A DNA stretch of 64,000 nt from Saccoglossus kowalevskii (GCF_000003605.2 NW_003141308.1:347756-411755); one strand, 5' to 3'; numbered from the stretch's first letter, positions 24,855 through 39,059 are shown. Notes: a model not told the origin generated them from the letters alone. Numbers and translations: made by a program.

Positions 24855-26307
24855 TGAGCGTATAATTTTAGGAATAGCTATTTTAACAAAGCACAATATA
24901 ATATATACCTGAAAATACGGTTCAATGTTTTGACTTGCCTTTTGGCAAAGCTATTCTTATCTGGGCACTACAATGTGAGAGAATTAGGCTGATGAGGATG
25001 TTATTCGGAATCATTTGAATGCGCGACATGAAAACTGAAATTGAATGGATGGGTAAACAAATGCCAAGCGGAAGCAAGAGAGATACCTTCGATTCTAAAG
25101 TCGATGGACAATAAATCACAAAATAAATCTTTATCGTCCAGCCTTTCACATACATAGGTATATTGATAGATAGTCGAACTCCACACAGTACCAATAGACT
25201 TCGACCGAGCTAACATCTGTACGCCCTCGCAGGTTTGTTACAATAAGCAGGGTCAAATAGAACATAACAATGTTCAATCTCTAACAGAATACCCCGACTT
25301 TCAATTGCGGTCACAATCTAAACCAAGTTCCATTGCCTGCCTTAAATAAAAGTCAGTCACAAAGCATTCATTCTACGAAAGCCGGGACTTTATACTTCAA
25401 ACTCCAAAATCCAGACTTCTAACTTTAAACTTCAGATTTCATAGTGATGTTTGATGTGATGAAAGTATATAAAATCGGCAATTGAGGAGGTCTATCTCTT
25501 ATTCTGCAGATTTGAGATTTGAACTTGGCATCTCTAAATACAACATAAAATGGCATTCTCTGGTGAGCTGGGGCCAAAAGGCAAAACATACTAGTTAGAC
25601 CTGGGTTTTGAGTTGTCATACTATGTCGTTAATTTCTAGAATTGTTATTTTCCTGGCCGTTTCTCCCCTAGTCGTAGTATCGTTACCGACCTTGCTGTGG
25701 TGTCCACAGTGCGAAATTTCGTAACCCCTATCTTTTACCAATTGGATAGTTGCGTTGGTCCATGGTGAGGGTCGCGTTTAGTGCTGAACCTTTGCAGGGG
25801 CGGGCGATACTGACGGTAGAACTGTATCAAGCATATACTTTGCGTATATACTTTGTTTCACGTAATTCATGTGTAGTGTCGTATGTGCAAGATTCACCGG
25901 TATGCATTATTGCTTCTAATTATATGTGCATATACTTATATTGAACTATGCTGGTGCCCATCGGTCTAAATTATCCCAGTATTACACAAATTGTGTAATT
26001 TTATATTGGTGATGAAATCGCACACGAGAGGGTAAAAATATAATATGCAGATATATTAAAGACGTTCATATATTATCAGATATTGATCTATAATGAAGCA
26101 TAAGTCAAAACCCGGATACACCTTTCATTAGGAAAGTCTCGCACACGTTGTCAGTGATATATGATTATCCATATATTGTTATTTAACTGCATCAATCAAG
26201 AGATGATCTAGTCACACACGAGGTGAATATAATTGCAGTATTTAGTGTTAATAAATGCAATATAGAATTTATTATAACAATATGACATTATATAGGAACA
26301 TATTCAT

Positions 26308-26625
26308 ATTCATTCAAGTGCATACCATGTACCTGTCACAAGTTTGATAACCGATGGAATTAAACATGCACGGTGTTGTTATCAATGCCCGAATTAGTAA
26401 TACAGCGCTAGACAGGTGTTAATTCTCTGTGATTCCCTGTAATACATAATCATTTAGCTGTTATTTAGAAATACAATAAATACAATATGAAACAAATATT
26501 GAAGAATAATTTAGTTTGCTATTTCTTTGCAAACATTTTGCGATACCTTTCGTAACCGACGGTGCTCTCCATGAACACTATTATATATTATATTACTCGT
26601 CTGTTTTGAAGTGTCAATTGTTATG
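26308..26625 (+). repeat. Dispersed repeat R1, copy 2
   Basis: Nearly identical to 22024-22333 over CCATGTACCTGTCACAAG through TTAATTCTCTGTGATTCCC and ending near ACTCGTCTGTTTTGAAG. It begins about 130 bases beyond the inner edge of the left arm. Confidence 0.75.
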
Positions 26626-26881
26626 TATGGCTCAAGTTAAATATAAAATATTACAAACAGATTTAAATGTATTTTGATTTAGAAATTCAATTCAATAGCG
26701 CCCTCCACTGTGTCTGATTAAATGTGGTTTTGGCCGTAGATGGCATTTTTGAATCCACAATGCTTTGCGTAAGAAAGCTGAGGGTTTTGGTCACTTTTTG
26801 GTTTACCGTCGACGTGTGTTTATTTTCCTCTTGTTTCCCTTTCTTGAATTTAGAGCTTGTTTTAGGTGTCTTCTGTTTCAG

Positions 26882-27000
26882 GTCGTTTCAGTGATCCGCG
26901 AAATTCGTCAGTGCCGCCCGAAGTCCTTACCTACAATATCAAGACAAAGGAACGTCGCTCTGCAAGTTTCGTGATACAACAAAGACCGGCCACGTGGTGA
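26882..27000 (+). CDS. Candidate terminal coding exon, unknown product
   Basis: A good acceptor (TCTTCTGTTTCAG) precedes a 38-codon open frame starting RFSDPRNSSVPPEVL and ending FVIQQRPATW before TGA. It is GC-richer than its surroundings, has plausible amino-acid composition, and is followed by AT-rich DNA that could be a 3' UTR. I do not recognise the peptide and found no upstream exon, so it may be a stray exon moved by the rearrangements or a chance frame. Confidence 0.25.
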
Positions 27001-27486
27001 AGACTCGTACACCATTGACCAGCTGGAATGTACTTGACATTTATTTGATAAGTAGACCCTATTGTTTCCTGTATTTTAGAGCATATCCTTGTAATGTAAC
27101 TTTATTTATGCATTTGAGTGGTGTAAGTTAATTATATGTTTATGGCCGTATTATTAATTTATTTACAAGTACTATAAATGAAAGTAAAATATAATATCCC
27201 ATACATTTGTGTCATTATTTGGTAATAGTCCAACCCGAGAAAAATAGGGGAATTTGTCCACCCTTGGCTTATAGTTGAAATCGTGACAATGAAGCATTCG
27301 ATAAGAGAAGGTATAACAATGATACCAAACACATCCCAGTTCACAGTCAGAAGATATGTATGTGGTAACTGCATATATACACCAGCATTGAATTGGAAGA
27401 CGAAATCAAAAAAATTGGAAGAATTGGCAAAAAACCTTGAACAAAAGAGCAAGAAGATTTTAATGTCAGGACAAGTGACATGGATA

Positions 27487-27522
27487 ACATACATACATAC
27501 ATACATACAGACAGACAGACAG
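27487..27522. repeat. (ATAC)n/(AGAC)n microsatellite
   Basis: CATACATACATACATACATA followed by CAGACAGACAGACAG. A compound tetranucleotide repeat. Confidence 0.85.
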
Positions 27523-27872
27523 TTATAATTACACTTGCCTACACAAGACCACTGTTGGAAAAACAGTGAAAATTTTACGACACAATCAAGAAAAAAGGAA
27601 AAATAATTTTGGAGAAAACTTGTGCAGATAGGTCAGTTAAAACAACTGTTGATATTAAATGGAAAATCAAATGGTGACAAAACTGGCCACCTGTCATGAG
27701 ATATCTGGATCAAGCACAGTGGACTACTCGATATTCTCATTTAACATGAACCGTAACGTTATTCATTTGTCTATAAATACATTTAATTCATTCAGTGATC
27801 ACTATTCAATATGATGTAATGTAACTAAAAGCCACAATAATAAAAACATAAGATGAAAAACAACAGAACGCC

Positions 27873-28122
27873 GGTGTAAAACAAGACTGTTCTATATTAT
27901 TTAATATCTACATTATTGACTTAATTGGCCAGTTAAATAAAGAAGACAGCCTCCCGCCACAATTACATAACACACCGATTCCTCGTCTGTTGCATGCAGA
28001 AGATATAACAAAGTAAAGATGGACTGCAAAATTCTATGAATTGTTTACATAGGTATGCAAACAAACGAGGGTTACAAGTAAACGCCAAGAAAACAAAATC
28101 AATTATATTTAATAAAAATGGT
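27873..28122 (+). mobile_element. Non-LTR retrotransposon RT fragment, decayed
   Basis: Translation gives LFNIYIIDLIGQLNKED, then PRLLHAEDIT, a mutated form of the LYADDI catalytic block. After frameshifts come HRYANKRGLQVNAKKTK-like residues, the standard order in LINE reverse transcriptases. It resembles the family inserted at 44982-47946. No intact frame remains. Confidence 0.65.
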
Positions 28123-31100
28123 TACAATACATAGAAGCTAAATATAATATATTCAATATAAGTTACTCGCAATGTACAAACCAGCCACGTTGATTTTCCT
28201 TACATAAGCCATGACAGAATGAATTGCAAACAGTTTTGGTTGATTATGTTATTATGTGGCGCATTTTCTGTCAAACGAGTTTGATATGTGTACAAAAAAC
28301 ACCCAATATCATCGTGAATTATTAATCATTAGAATTTAGTTTTAGTTTTACATAATATTTCTTGTATGTTCCTATACTTGTAATAATTGTAAAAGGCGGT
28401 GAAAATGCTTTAGCCTGATTTCTTTATTATGACAAACGTGTCAGAGGCTAACCCACAAGTAGACTCATTTATGTGACCAAATCGAAATAAGTATTGTATC
28501 AATTATGAAGAAAGCATACATCTGAGTCACTTCCACGGGAGTATTTTGCCAATGAGATGGAATTTATGATAACAATTTAGTTCAAGATTTGACTAGTAAG
28601 TCAAGCTTCAAAAACGTATACAAGAAACATTAACAACAAAATCAAACAATAGTCTTATTCACAGTCATTAAAACAAGTGACGATTATAAATATGAACAAA
28701 CAAGCGCCATATACATATGAATATCAACGTTCATATTACGTTTACGACATCATTTTATGTTCAATTATGTTCTCAGATCTTGTTAATATACAAAACCAAA
28801 CTGATGTAACATTAATTGAAGAAGATAAATATATAGCTATATATGTTTAGTTGATTCTAATCCTGTGGCGGAAGGAATATGGATACATCCAGATGGTTTT
28901 ATTTTACTTGGACAAACACTGGATATATGAAACAAATCACAAACGGATGCAAATGTTTTGCGAAAACTGTATTTTGGGATGGACCAACTACGTCAGACAA
29001 TGATTTTATGTATATTGATGTACAGCGTAAATGATGCATTTTAAAAATAATATTAAAAATTAAACGTCATGATGATCACGTAAACCTCAACAAATGTAGT
29101 AGTAATATTTGTTTTTTCTCGTTTTACTCCCCAAAAAATTCAACCAATATTTCGTTTGTTCGTAACACTAGTTTCCAAGCTCATCATCTGTGAAATGTAA
29201 TTGCATATATATTTTTTTAAGCATCAATTGGATAGTATAGCATGAATAATGACATAAGTAATTGGCTTGAGCTTCTTTTCACTTTTTCTGGCATTCTCTG
29301 AGTGTGACTGGTATATTTCATTCCATTTAAATGAGCGACGTCATATTCGGTGGCACGCGATATTATGTTAATGTTCTTAGTATCTTTGATCAAATTGAGC
29401 TTTAGATTTATGTTTATAAATAATGTATAAAGTTCATGAATTTGTTAGATTTTGTCACTGTCAACATACAAAACCAACGTGCTCGTTTTTGACATGCTAT
29501 TGTCACACATTGTGAACAGTTGATAAAAAAGTATGCCAGCACTGAACACAATGTGCTGTAAATAAATACATATTGACACTTAATTTGAAGTTAAGACCAC
29601 CATCCAGAATAACACGCTATGGTTCAGGGTTACGACATATATACTATCTAATGACAGATTACTGACTCTTGAACAATGACTAATTGTCAAATCTAATTTT
29701 TTAGGACTGCCGGCTATTAATATACAGCTTGACTGGTCTGGCGTGCCTGTGTGTTATACAACATATATGTAAACATTGTTATAACATTCAAACGCCAGTT
29801 AAACAATCACCATGCTTTAGCGATATGTAAACTCACATCGGCCAGTGCGGTCGGTGACCCGTCGCGACAAAGTTATGCTATCTTAAAAAGAGCACACGGT
29901 ATTTGTACTATTGAAAATATACATCTGCGAAAAAAAATCGACCATGATTAACGGGATGAAAAACAATAATCACGTGCAACAGGCGTTAGCGAAGCTCTTT
30001 CCTAATCTTTCATGGCTTGATCGTAACACAGCGATTTCATAGGTAAATGCTCAGTTTAATAAATTTTTATAAAAACTGTTCATACATTCGTTTCCTTGCA
30101 TGATTTTATGTAAAATATTTATAAATGTTTTTTGAATAGATGTTGAAAACAATTTGATCGATCATAACGGCTTAATGTGTGCATGCCACCGTATATAATA
30201 TCTTTCGCGTACATTGAAGCAAATCAACCAAGTGATTGGAAAATATATCAAGTTCAAATATACCGTAACTGTGGCCTCAAGCTTACTGCGTATTGTTATT
30301 CCAGAAATTTAGCGATACCGCCAATAATATTGCTAGTGCCTGAGGGCGATATTTACAAATACGATACTATGGATAAAAAACCTAGGAAAATTATTATTAT
30401 TATATGAGTGCACGTACAGTTTAAAATCCTATACATCTATTCTGACGTTCCACAGGTGTACTATAGACTCATTGCTCAATTGTCGTATTTCCATACCTTT
30501 CTATAGATACAAATATAATATGTTAGTCATGCCCAAGCAAATTGTACACTGACGACACAATACTTCGCATTAAGTGAACTTTGACCTCTGCCATGTTGAC
30601 TAGAGTTAAAGGTTAACACTGACGCATACAAGAGGAAATGCCACAATTTTGGGAGCAATGGATACTACTGTGCTGACGGCAAGTAATAATTTGATTATAC
30701 TTTTAGTTACGTGCTAGTGTATCATAAAATCCACTTGGTGTAACAACCGACACATACGGTTAAATTAATCAAACACCAAGGACCACGATTACATACTACC
30801 ATATTTTATGACGTCTAAAGTAAGTCGACTTTTCAAGCACACTGTGATGTTCTCGTAATATCCGTCGTATTATATAAATGTAAGCATTCGAGCACCAACT
30901 GACATACTTAATATTCTCCATGATGTTACTAAAATGCATATTGCATAAGCATAGGCTATTGAAGTTAATTTGAATTATATCGGCTTTTTAATTTCCTGAA
31001 TACGTCGTGCTCGTTAGGTGAAAGTATTACAGTATTGTTTATTGATTCAAGCCATGGTTAAGTATAAGATATACCAAGGTTTGCGTTACGGGCATTCGCC

Positions 31101-32451
31101 AACTGAGGAACATTGCAAATCTCTGGTATTTGCTAACTGCAATGTATCGCTGATGAACCCGGAAGTTGTATCGATCCTAAAAACGTAATCGTGCATACAG
31201 AACTAATCAGTGTCTGTTCTTGTTTTTTGTCGATACACATGTAAAAGTTGTCGCTAACACATTAATAAACCCGACAACGCTCGATGTATTTATATTCGCA
31301 TTTCTTTGTTTTCAAGCAAGTTACATGTCTCATAGTCACATTTGATATGATGTTGGTGTATTAAAATCGAAATAAACCACCAAAGCGTACTGCAACGAAA
31401 TGAACGTAGTGTATAGGAACTTCAACCTGCTTGGTCTATAACACGTACAATGTAGGGAAACTAGGTTCGATCCAAAAGAATACATACATTACAGATAGTC
31501 CAACCTATTACTAGTCAGCCGAACACAAAGGTGCTCGGCTTTCAACTCCTAAATGAAATTGCTTATACCTCTGTTAAATTCCAGGCGTATGTTGTATGTT
31601 ATCCACAAAAATCTATTTATAGGCCATTGACGTATTTGATTGCGTACTTTCTATGTCTCGAATATCAGGGGTGAAAGTGTATTCGCGTGATTTAGAGTAT
31701 TAAATTGACTGTAACGGAAATGCAGCGTATATTTACACAGGAGGACGATTTTACCCCATTTTCCTTGGGATTATATCTCTTTTGAAACAAAATCAATGAT
31801 AAGACTATGAATGTGAGGAAACTTACGTTGTAATATCAACTTTTACAAACTGTGTGCCATTTGCTGCAGTCCATTGCGGGCAATACAGCTTCCAATTTAT
31901 CGCGTGTTTAACACTCGACTACAAAATCAACATCCCAACTACACCGATTTGTAACGCACATGCGTGTCGATATCTCACAACTACCGTGTTTTAAGCACTA
32001 GGCTACGAGTTGTGTTACACGACTACCCTGTCATACTTAGGTCTGAAATAGACTTGAAAATGCTTATTGCAGTATATTTATAAACTTAAAATATGTTTAC
32101 CTGTCGAAAAGATATACGCCCGTAATATGCTTCCCGTAGACGATCCATGTGAAAGCGACATGTACGTAAAAATAGCGCTTTCGTGAAACGAAAAGATCTT
32201 GAGTTTCGGTAGTTCTAACGATTTGAATCTTGTTGATTGTTGTGTAGGTTGACTTTGACTTGTTCTGCTACTTGTGAATTTCCCGCGTTTGCTAAGACGC
32301 TGCCCATTATGAACTACAAAACTCTAAATTGTCGAACCGATGCCTCGATTTCGTAAAAGTATGTTTTATCGAATTATGGGTGCCGGGTGGAACCATGTTG
32401 AGTACATCTATATACTCATGCGTTACAGTATTTTCGGTATCAATGTGTAAT
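28123..32451. other. Spacer DNA with no recognisable gene
   Basis: AT-rich with short unbiased frames only (for example 30177-30407). A TTATTATTATTA run near 30393-30403 might be a LINE tail, but no matching body was found. Confidence 0.4.
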
Positions 32452-32562
32452 TTATTGAAATGCCACTTCCCTGTCTTCTTGTTGTTCGTAGCCTTCGTGC
32501 TGAGTTGCCTTCTCGTCGTCGTTCTCACTTTTGACTGATTGTTGATCTTCATTGTCAGACAT
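32452..32562 (-). CDS. Candidate acidic N-terminal exon, unknown product
   Basis: A minus-strand ATG in good context (CAACATGT) opens MSDNEDQQSVKSENDDEKAT, a charged, low-complexity start. The frame closes after 36 codons. A possible donor, AAAA|GTGAGA, follows codon 11. Acidic starts of this kind occur in RNA-binding and chromatin proteins, but no domain is visible and no second exon was found. It could be chance. Confidence 0.22.
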   Translation of the reverse strand: MSDNEDQQSVKSENDDEKATQHEGYEQQEDREVAFQ

Positions 32563-32954
32563 GTTGCTAGTCGATGGTGAACATTCTCGAGTAGAGCTTA
32601 CTGATAGTCTCCAAGGTGTGTTGGTGCACTTGTAGAGTATCCTGGTCTCTCTGCACCAAAATATGTCGGTTTTGCGCACATTTGATAAGATCTAAATCTT
32701 CAGTTATTGCGTTTGTGTAGTGGTGAAGGAGCAAATGAAACTAAATGCGCCTTTTATTCGGTACAGTAGACTGACATCAAGATACCAAGAAGGTACAATC
32801 ACGATACACACTCAAATATACAGTGAGACGTACTTCATAAAGGGTTTATCGGATTTACACCTCTGATTTCAAAGAGAGTATGGGGATCTCATGGCAACAC
32901 GATACATCCCACAATGTCATTCCCAAAAGAGAATATTAGAGCTTGCGCCCCCGG

Positions 32955-33589
32955 TATGTAGAATTAGTGCTAGCACCACCTATCCCAATCTGATACTGAA
33001 AAGTTGGTATATGCTTTCATATCATCTCGCTTAGACAGCTGTAATTTATTATTGTCTGGTCTCCCTGTAACTAAGTTAAAACCTCTTATTCGTGCACATA
33101 ATGCAGCAGCACGCCTTGTCACTCGAGCTCGAAAATATGACCACATTACAGACATTTTTATTAAATTTCATTGGTTACCAGTTGCACAAAGAATCAATTT
33201 CAAATTACTTTTACTAGTGTATAAATCTTTGTATGGTTTTGCCCCAAATTATCCTTGTCAATTAATCGAATTTTATGTACCGAGTCGTAGTTTAAGATCT
33301 AAATCGAAGTTTCTTATTAAAACTCGTCAGATGAGTATTAAAAATTCCAAGACCGAGCTTTTGAAAATTTAGGTCTTAAACTTTTTAATGAATTACCTCT
33401 GTCTGTTTGTTCTAGCCCTTCAGTAGACATTTTTAAATCCAGACTGAAAACGCACTCATTTAAATGTGCTTTTAATATTTGACTGATTGTTTATTGTATC
33501 AGCGCCTTTGATCTTCATATGTTAGAATTGTTGCGCTTAATTAAATAAGGTTATTATTATTATTATTATTATATGTAGGATTAGTGCTA
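32955..33589 (+). mobile_element. 5'-truncated CR1/L2-type LINE with target-site duplication
   Basis: The insertion (32973-33571) is bounded by an 18-base duplication, TATGTAGRATTAGTGCTA, with one mismatch. It encodes the RT C-terminal end: SRLDSCNLLLSGLP, IRAHNAAARLVTRARKYDHI, HWLPVAQRINFKLLLLVYKS. One frameshift later come LKLFNELPLSVCSSPSVDIF and LKTHSF. It ends in (TTA)n, as expected for CR1/L2 3' ends. Severe 5' truncation and the frameshift make it inactive. Confidence 0.9.
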
Positions 33590-35185
33590 TCAATCAGTAG
33601 GTGTTTGTACATTGCTTCGTATATCGCATGAGGAAGGCAACATGTCCGATGTATAGTTGTAAGACAATGGTCTACAGCAATATATACTTGACACCACTAC
33701 TAATCTCAGGTAAACTTCACACAGTCACTTATCACGATGTACGGTATCCATAATAACATTCATATATCATCGAGAGCAAAGTTCTTTTTACATTAAATTA
33801 CATTTATGGAGATATATTTTTTATTTTTAATACTGAATATTGTACACTATCATGTAGCACGTGTACAATGTTCAGTTTGTACGAAATGATTATATACATT
33901 TTTACCAGATACAAGAACAGTGTAGTATACATTGTATAGTTCAGAATGAATTGTACACCGAATTATTACATACTCTATATATAACTATCGCTATACACGT
34001 TGACACACCCTAGTAACTTTAACTGTATGTATTACACGTTTTTATTTATTGATTAGTGTACATAAACAGGCTCTGTGAATATGTTTACATTTAAAGCGCG
34101 GCTCTGCAATCCCGGGGATTGCACCAGTCCGGCATGGGACATGTAATTTTCGTGGTCCGGCCAGTTGTTTAATTGGTGCACAGCTGTTATTATTTCAACC
34201 GAATGTGTTATAGTTCCGTAAGCTAACATCATGCATAACGATATTATTCTATTTGAAAGGACATATTGAATCGCGTAGTTCAACGCTCATGGGGCCCACG
34301 CAATCTTTTGAAAGGAGAAAGTAACTTCTTACTTAGCTCCTTATTTGAATGACCTACACAATATAGTTATCGTTTGTCATAGTGTGTCTTGTCGGCTAGG
34401 CAATAAAGACGTTATGCAACGTGAAAAAAAAAGCGCCAACAAATCAAAAAAAAAAAATCTGTGATACGGCTATGTGACACGGGCATACCCAGTTGCCCGA
34501 CATCCAATATACACGAATATATACGACACATACGCCTTGGACAAAGATAAATTTGTTTACGCAATGTTGTCGGTCACGACCCATTTCACTGCGGGTATAT
34601 ATTTCAGGGTACATTTTTTGAGGGACCTTTCAATTTATCTATTTCGAGATACATTTGTACTTAAATTGTCGGGAACGTTTTGCCCTTCAGCCCTCCTTAT
34701 GACCAATCAGGCCCGTCACATCCGGCAAAAGAACTAATCTAGGCCAGTACCCACAGCTTGGTTCGACCATGGAGGTAACACCTCCATTGTTCGTCTTAAC
34801 ATCGACACTGCGTTTTTGTCTTCTCGCAAGGGAATGAATAGAAAGTACAGAGGGTAGATCGGTGTTTTATTTCGGGGCGGGTCAATGATTTTAGTACAAG
34901 TATTGAAGGGAGCGTTAAAGTAATCTATGCAGACATAGGAGATTATCGCAATGCAAGTCTCATGACACCATGCAATAAAAATAGCCGAGATTTTATGCAC
35001 AGTCTGGTTGACTGCGTTGCCTAAACAGACACTTATTCTTATTTACGCAAGTCCCTCCACTCTCATGCACACCTCAGCTCGTGCCATCTGCATTCGATCT
35101 GGCTGTACCACTTCGGTGAGTGCCGAGGACGTCCAATGGCGGATCCAGCAAAATGTATTGGGGGGGGGGGGGAGGGAGAAGCTTC
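33590..35185. other. Spacer DNA, no gene seen
   Basis: No coding or RNA gene recognised. The end, CAATGGCGGATCCAG followed by a G run, resembles a transposon terminus running into the N gap. Confidence 0.4.
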
Positions 35186-35235
35186 NNNNNNNNNNNNNNN
35201 NNNNNNNNNNNNNNNNNNNNNNNNNNNNNNNNNNN
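35186..35235. other. Assembly gap (50 N)
   Basis: Exactly 50 N next to a long G run. Probably a placeholder gap of unknown true size. Confidence 0.95.
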
Positions 35236-35382
35236 AAAAAATAGTTCGTTTTTGGTTCGGCGCTTTTCGTTACTTCCATCGACAACACTCGGAAGTTTGT
35301 TTACGAATCAAAGAAAAAAGAAGGAATGTGCCTGCAAATGTTGTTTACGCATGCTCAGATCGACGTTTAGAATCAGATTTTG
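35236..35382 (+). repeat. Dispersed repeat R2, copy 1
   Basis: TTACTTCCATCGACAACACTCGG and ATGCTCAGATCGAC recur at 37592-37738 (with TTAGTTCCATCGACTACACTCGG) and as a fragment at 41641. It abuts the inner edge of the right arm. Confidence 0.7.
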
Positions 35383-37591
35383 TATATGGATAATGACATA
35401 TCACTGACAATGTGTGCAAGATATTTCTAATGAAAGGTGTATCCGGGTTTTGAATTATGCTTCATTATAGATCAATACCTGATAATATATGCACGTCTTT
35501 AATATATCTGCATATTATATGTAATACTTGTTAACTCCACACTGCCAATTCAGCAAACAATATGCAATACTTTTACCCCCTTCTGTGCGGGTTCATCACT
35601 AATATAAATAACACAATTAGTGTAATACAGGGATAATTTAGACCGATGGGCACCAGAATAGTTCAATATAAGTATATGCACATATAATTAGAAACAATAA
35701 TGCATACCGGTTATTCCCGACAGTATCGCCCGCCCCTGCAAAGGTTCGGCACTAAACGCGACCCTCACCACGGACCAACGCGACTATCCAATTGGACACC
35801 ACAGCAAATTCGGTAACGATACTACGACTAGGGGGAGAAACGGCCAGGAAAATAACAATTCTAGAAATTAACGACATAGTATGACAACTCAAAGCCCAGG
35901 TCTAACTAGTATGTTTTGCCTTTTGGCCCCAGCTCACCATAGAATGCCATTTTATGTTGTATTTAGAGATGCCAAGTTCAAATCTCAAATCTGCAGAATA
36001 AGAGATAGACCTCCTCAATTGCCGATTTTATATACTTTCATCACATCAAACATCACTATGAAATCTGAAGTTTAAAGTTAGAAGTCTGGATTTTGGAGTT
36101 TGAAGTATAAAGTCCCGGCTTTCGTAGAATGAATGCTTTGTGACTGACTTTTATTTGAGGCAGGCAATGGAACTTGGTTTAGGTTGTGACCGCAATTGAA
36201 AGTCGGGGTATTCTGTTAGAGGTTGAACATTGTTATGTTCTATTTGACCCTGCTTATTGTAACAAACCTGCGAGGGCGTACAGATGTTAGCTCGGTCGAA
36301 GTATATTTGTACTATGTGGAGTTCGACTATCTATCAATATACCTATGTATGTGAAAGGCTGGACGATGAAGATTTATTTTGTGATTTATTGTCCATCGAC
36401 TTTAGAATCGAAGGTATCTCTCTTGCTTCCGCTTGGCATTTGTTCAATTTCAGTTTTCATGTCGCGCATTCAAATGCTTCCGAATAACATCCCCATCAGC
36501 CTAATTCTCTCACATTGTAGTGCCCAGATAAGAATAGCTTTGCCAAAAGGCAAGTCAAAACATTGAACCGTATTTTCAGGTATATATTATATTGTGCTTT
36601 GTTAAAATAGCTATTCCTAAAAATGATACGCTCAATGCGAAACACTCAAATGCGAAGGTTTTGTAAATATATTTCTGCCGAATTGCTGCCTCTACCCATC
36701 GTCATACTGGTGTATTTTTCCATAATGCATTGGCATACCGAACTATCAAGAACCAAACTTACTCGTACAACCATTGCACGAAAAGGGAGCCCGGAAGCCA
36801 CGTTCAAGCAGACAGAAGCCTGCAACTACGATGTTGACTTACTAGTCATGATCAACAGTGCAATCTATAACTTCGATCTGAGAGAGTCTCTTCGGTCTAC
36901 ATGGTTACGTCATTTGAAAATGAGAAAATTGGTTGTTAGGCACGTATTTTTCGTCGCGGAGACGGAAGACCATGAGGTTCAATGGAAACTTAATCTGGAG
37001 AGCAGAACCCATGGCGACATTATACAGGGTGATTTTATAGATAACTATTATAACAACACATTAAAAATGAAACTGATTCTGCATTGGAGCGCATCGTTCT
37101 GTTTAAGATACATTTTCTACTAAAGGCGGATGACGACATTATTTGTGAATCCATTTCACATGTATAGCATGCTAAAGTCGTACGCAGGGAAGCAAGATCT
37201 TCTAGTTGGTAGAATAAGGCAAAATATTAGGCCAACCAGAAACCCAGTTCACAAATGGTACATTTCATAGATGATTCCCCGAATGCAACTTACCCCGACT
37301 ATCCACTTTGACTACCTTATATCTGGTGATTTAGTTCCGAAACTAAATAAGGCTACAATTAATACACCAGTTATTCCGATCGATGACGTAAATGTAGGTA
37401 TGTAAATACATTTCTGCAAACTTTTCAATTTCAAAACTCGACGAAGGTGAAGGTACTCGAGTGTATTGACAAATATTACGCAGAAAGATTGAATATTTTA
37501 CATCATGGTTGAAAGCAAATACGCCAAGTGTTTAAACTAACACACACTGAATAAAATAAAGTGACAATATAGCTGAGCATTATGTAAGGAC

Positions 37592-37738
37592 AAAAAATAG
37601 TCCCGTTTTTGATCGGCACTCTCGTTAGTTCCATCGACTACACTCGGAAGTTTGTTCATGAATCAAAGAAAAAAGTAGCAATGCGCCTGCCAATGTTATT
37701 TATGCATGCTCAGATCGACTTTCAGAATCAGATGTTGT
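37592..37738 (+). repeat. Dispersed repeat R2, copy 2
   Basis: Matches 35236-35382 in the same orientation and is followed by (GT)n and a G run at 37743-37770. Confidence 0.7.
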
Positions 37739-38589
37739 TGTTGGTGTGTGTGTGTGTGTGGGGGGGGGGGGTTACAGCTTTGTCAATACCAGTTAATTTT
37801 ATGACGTCAAGAATGTCAATTATTCGCAATAATGAATTCTGATGAACTACAGGTAGACCTGTAGAGTGGTTTATAAACTGTTTGAATGTTTATTAATAAA
37901 TTAAAGATCAAATAAAGTTAGAATTTGTCAACAATCATGAGTTTCGACATTGGAATAGAACAAATTGTTGGGTAATCTCTTCTGTCCTCATCTGTCCTGG
38001 TGGGCGGCACGTCTCGATGCTCCGTCTGTTCTCAAAATCCATCCCTAGAAACAAATGTTCAAAAAAAAGAAACACCCCTTGAATTTACAAGAAAAACCCA
38101 CCCTTAATTACATGTACACTAATTCAAAATCATGGTAAAAAGGACCTACCATTGTCATTACGACCCCTTTGATTCCTGAAAATGTCAAAATGGGTTCTCT
38201 TGCCCATTTTGAAAAATAATTTTTAAACCCTTTTTGTGCCTCGCGTACGTTTTTACTGGTGATCCCGAGTCTGGCACAAGCTTGGGCGTTCGATGAAATA
38301 CGTGGCAATATGGAAACAGATATTTGAGATTAGACCAATTAAAAATAATGTGTCTTGTTATTATTAGTAAAGTAAATGTTTAGATAAGTATACTGTATAC
38401 TGTATGTGAATATGAGCCTATATCCTAAACATAATACAAAAATACGTATTTATTACGAATATGCCCATTCGAATTCAAATATAATAAATGAAATTGGAAT
38501 TGTATATGCACATAGGGAGTTTCCTGCTTATCGTAGTGATAAGAAACACATTTCGTGAAATGAACCAAACGCATGTATGTGCATACATT

Positions 38590-38900
38590 GTAAATTTAAG
38601 TGTTTTAAAATATGACAATGAGGTATTTTACAACACCACATTTTTACTGTTTTGTGGGAAAACATTAAAAGTGTTTATTATAAGCTTGTCCCACTTTAAC
38701 AACTTGCAGTTTTTATTGCAACATTTCAGGGATGTTTTTCCACATACTAGTAATACATTATGTAAAGTGTTGAAAAGTGTTTCAACCAAGAACAAGAAAA
38801 AAAGTGCTTATTATCACAACACATTTAAAAGTAATTTTACTAGAAACACATTTTCAAAAGTGTTTCCACCAGGAACATCATTATCAATAACATACGATAA
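38590..38900. repeat. AAACACTTTT-rich minisatellite, right arm unit A
   Basis: Shorter version of the left-arm array, including AAGTGCTTATTATCACAACAC and TTTTACTAGAAACACATTTT. Confidence 0.6.
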
Positions 38901-39059
38901 ACAAATCACATAATCAAGTAAGTATGTATTCCTAAATATAAACACTATTTAGGTACGTTTGAGTTTAACACTTAAAAAACAGACATGGATAGTTGTTCTA
39001 AAAAATAATTCGTGAAACTGTAAATACAATATCCAGTAATTGTGAACATTGATACTACA

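Larger units (their letters stand above)
16717..26175 (+). repeat. Left arm of large inverted duplication
   Basis: This segment recurs in reverse orientation at 35383-53050. Landmarks pair in mirror order: TACATGACAAATTCTTGTCGG with its reverse complement at the far right edge, a shared unassigned frame (18531 with 50104), the GT31 last exon (19840 with 48359), the GT31 first exon (24854 with 36635), and the inner edge CCGGATACACCTTTCATTAG (26111) with 35434-35453. The match is high but broken by arm-specific insertions and deletions. Confidence 0.9.
36300..38960 (+). repeat. Nested tandem duplication in right arm, unit A
   Basis: Runs from the GT31 5' flank (CCTATGTATGTGAAAGGCTGG) through exon 1, the R2 block, AACATTGTTGGG-type sequence near 37960 and the minisatellite. 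Unit B (41225-43640) repeats these in the same order. Shared right-arm-only sequence (37740-38100 with 41670-42010) shows the duplication came after the arms separated. Confidence 0.75.
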
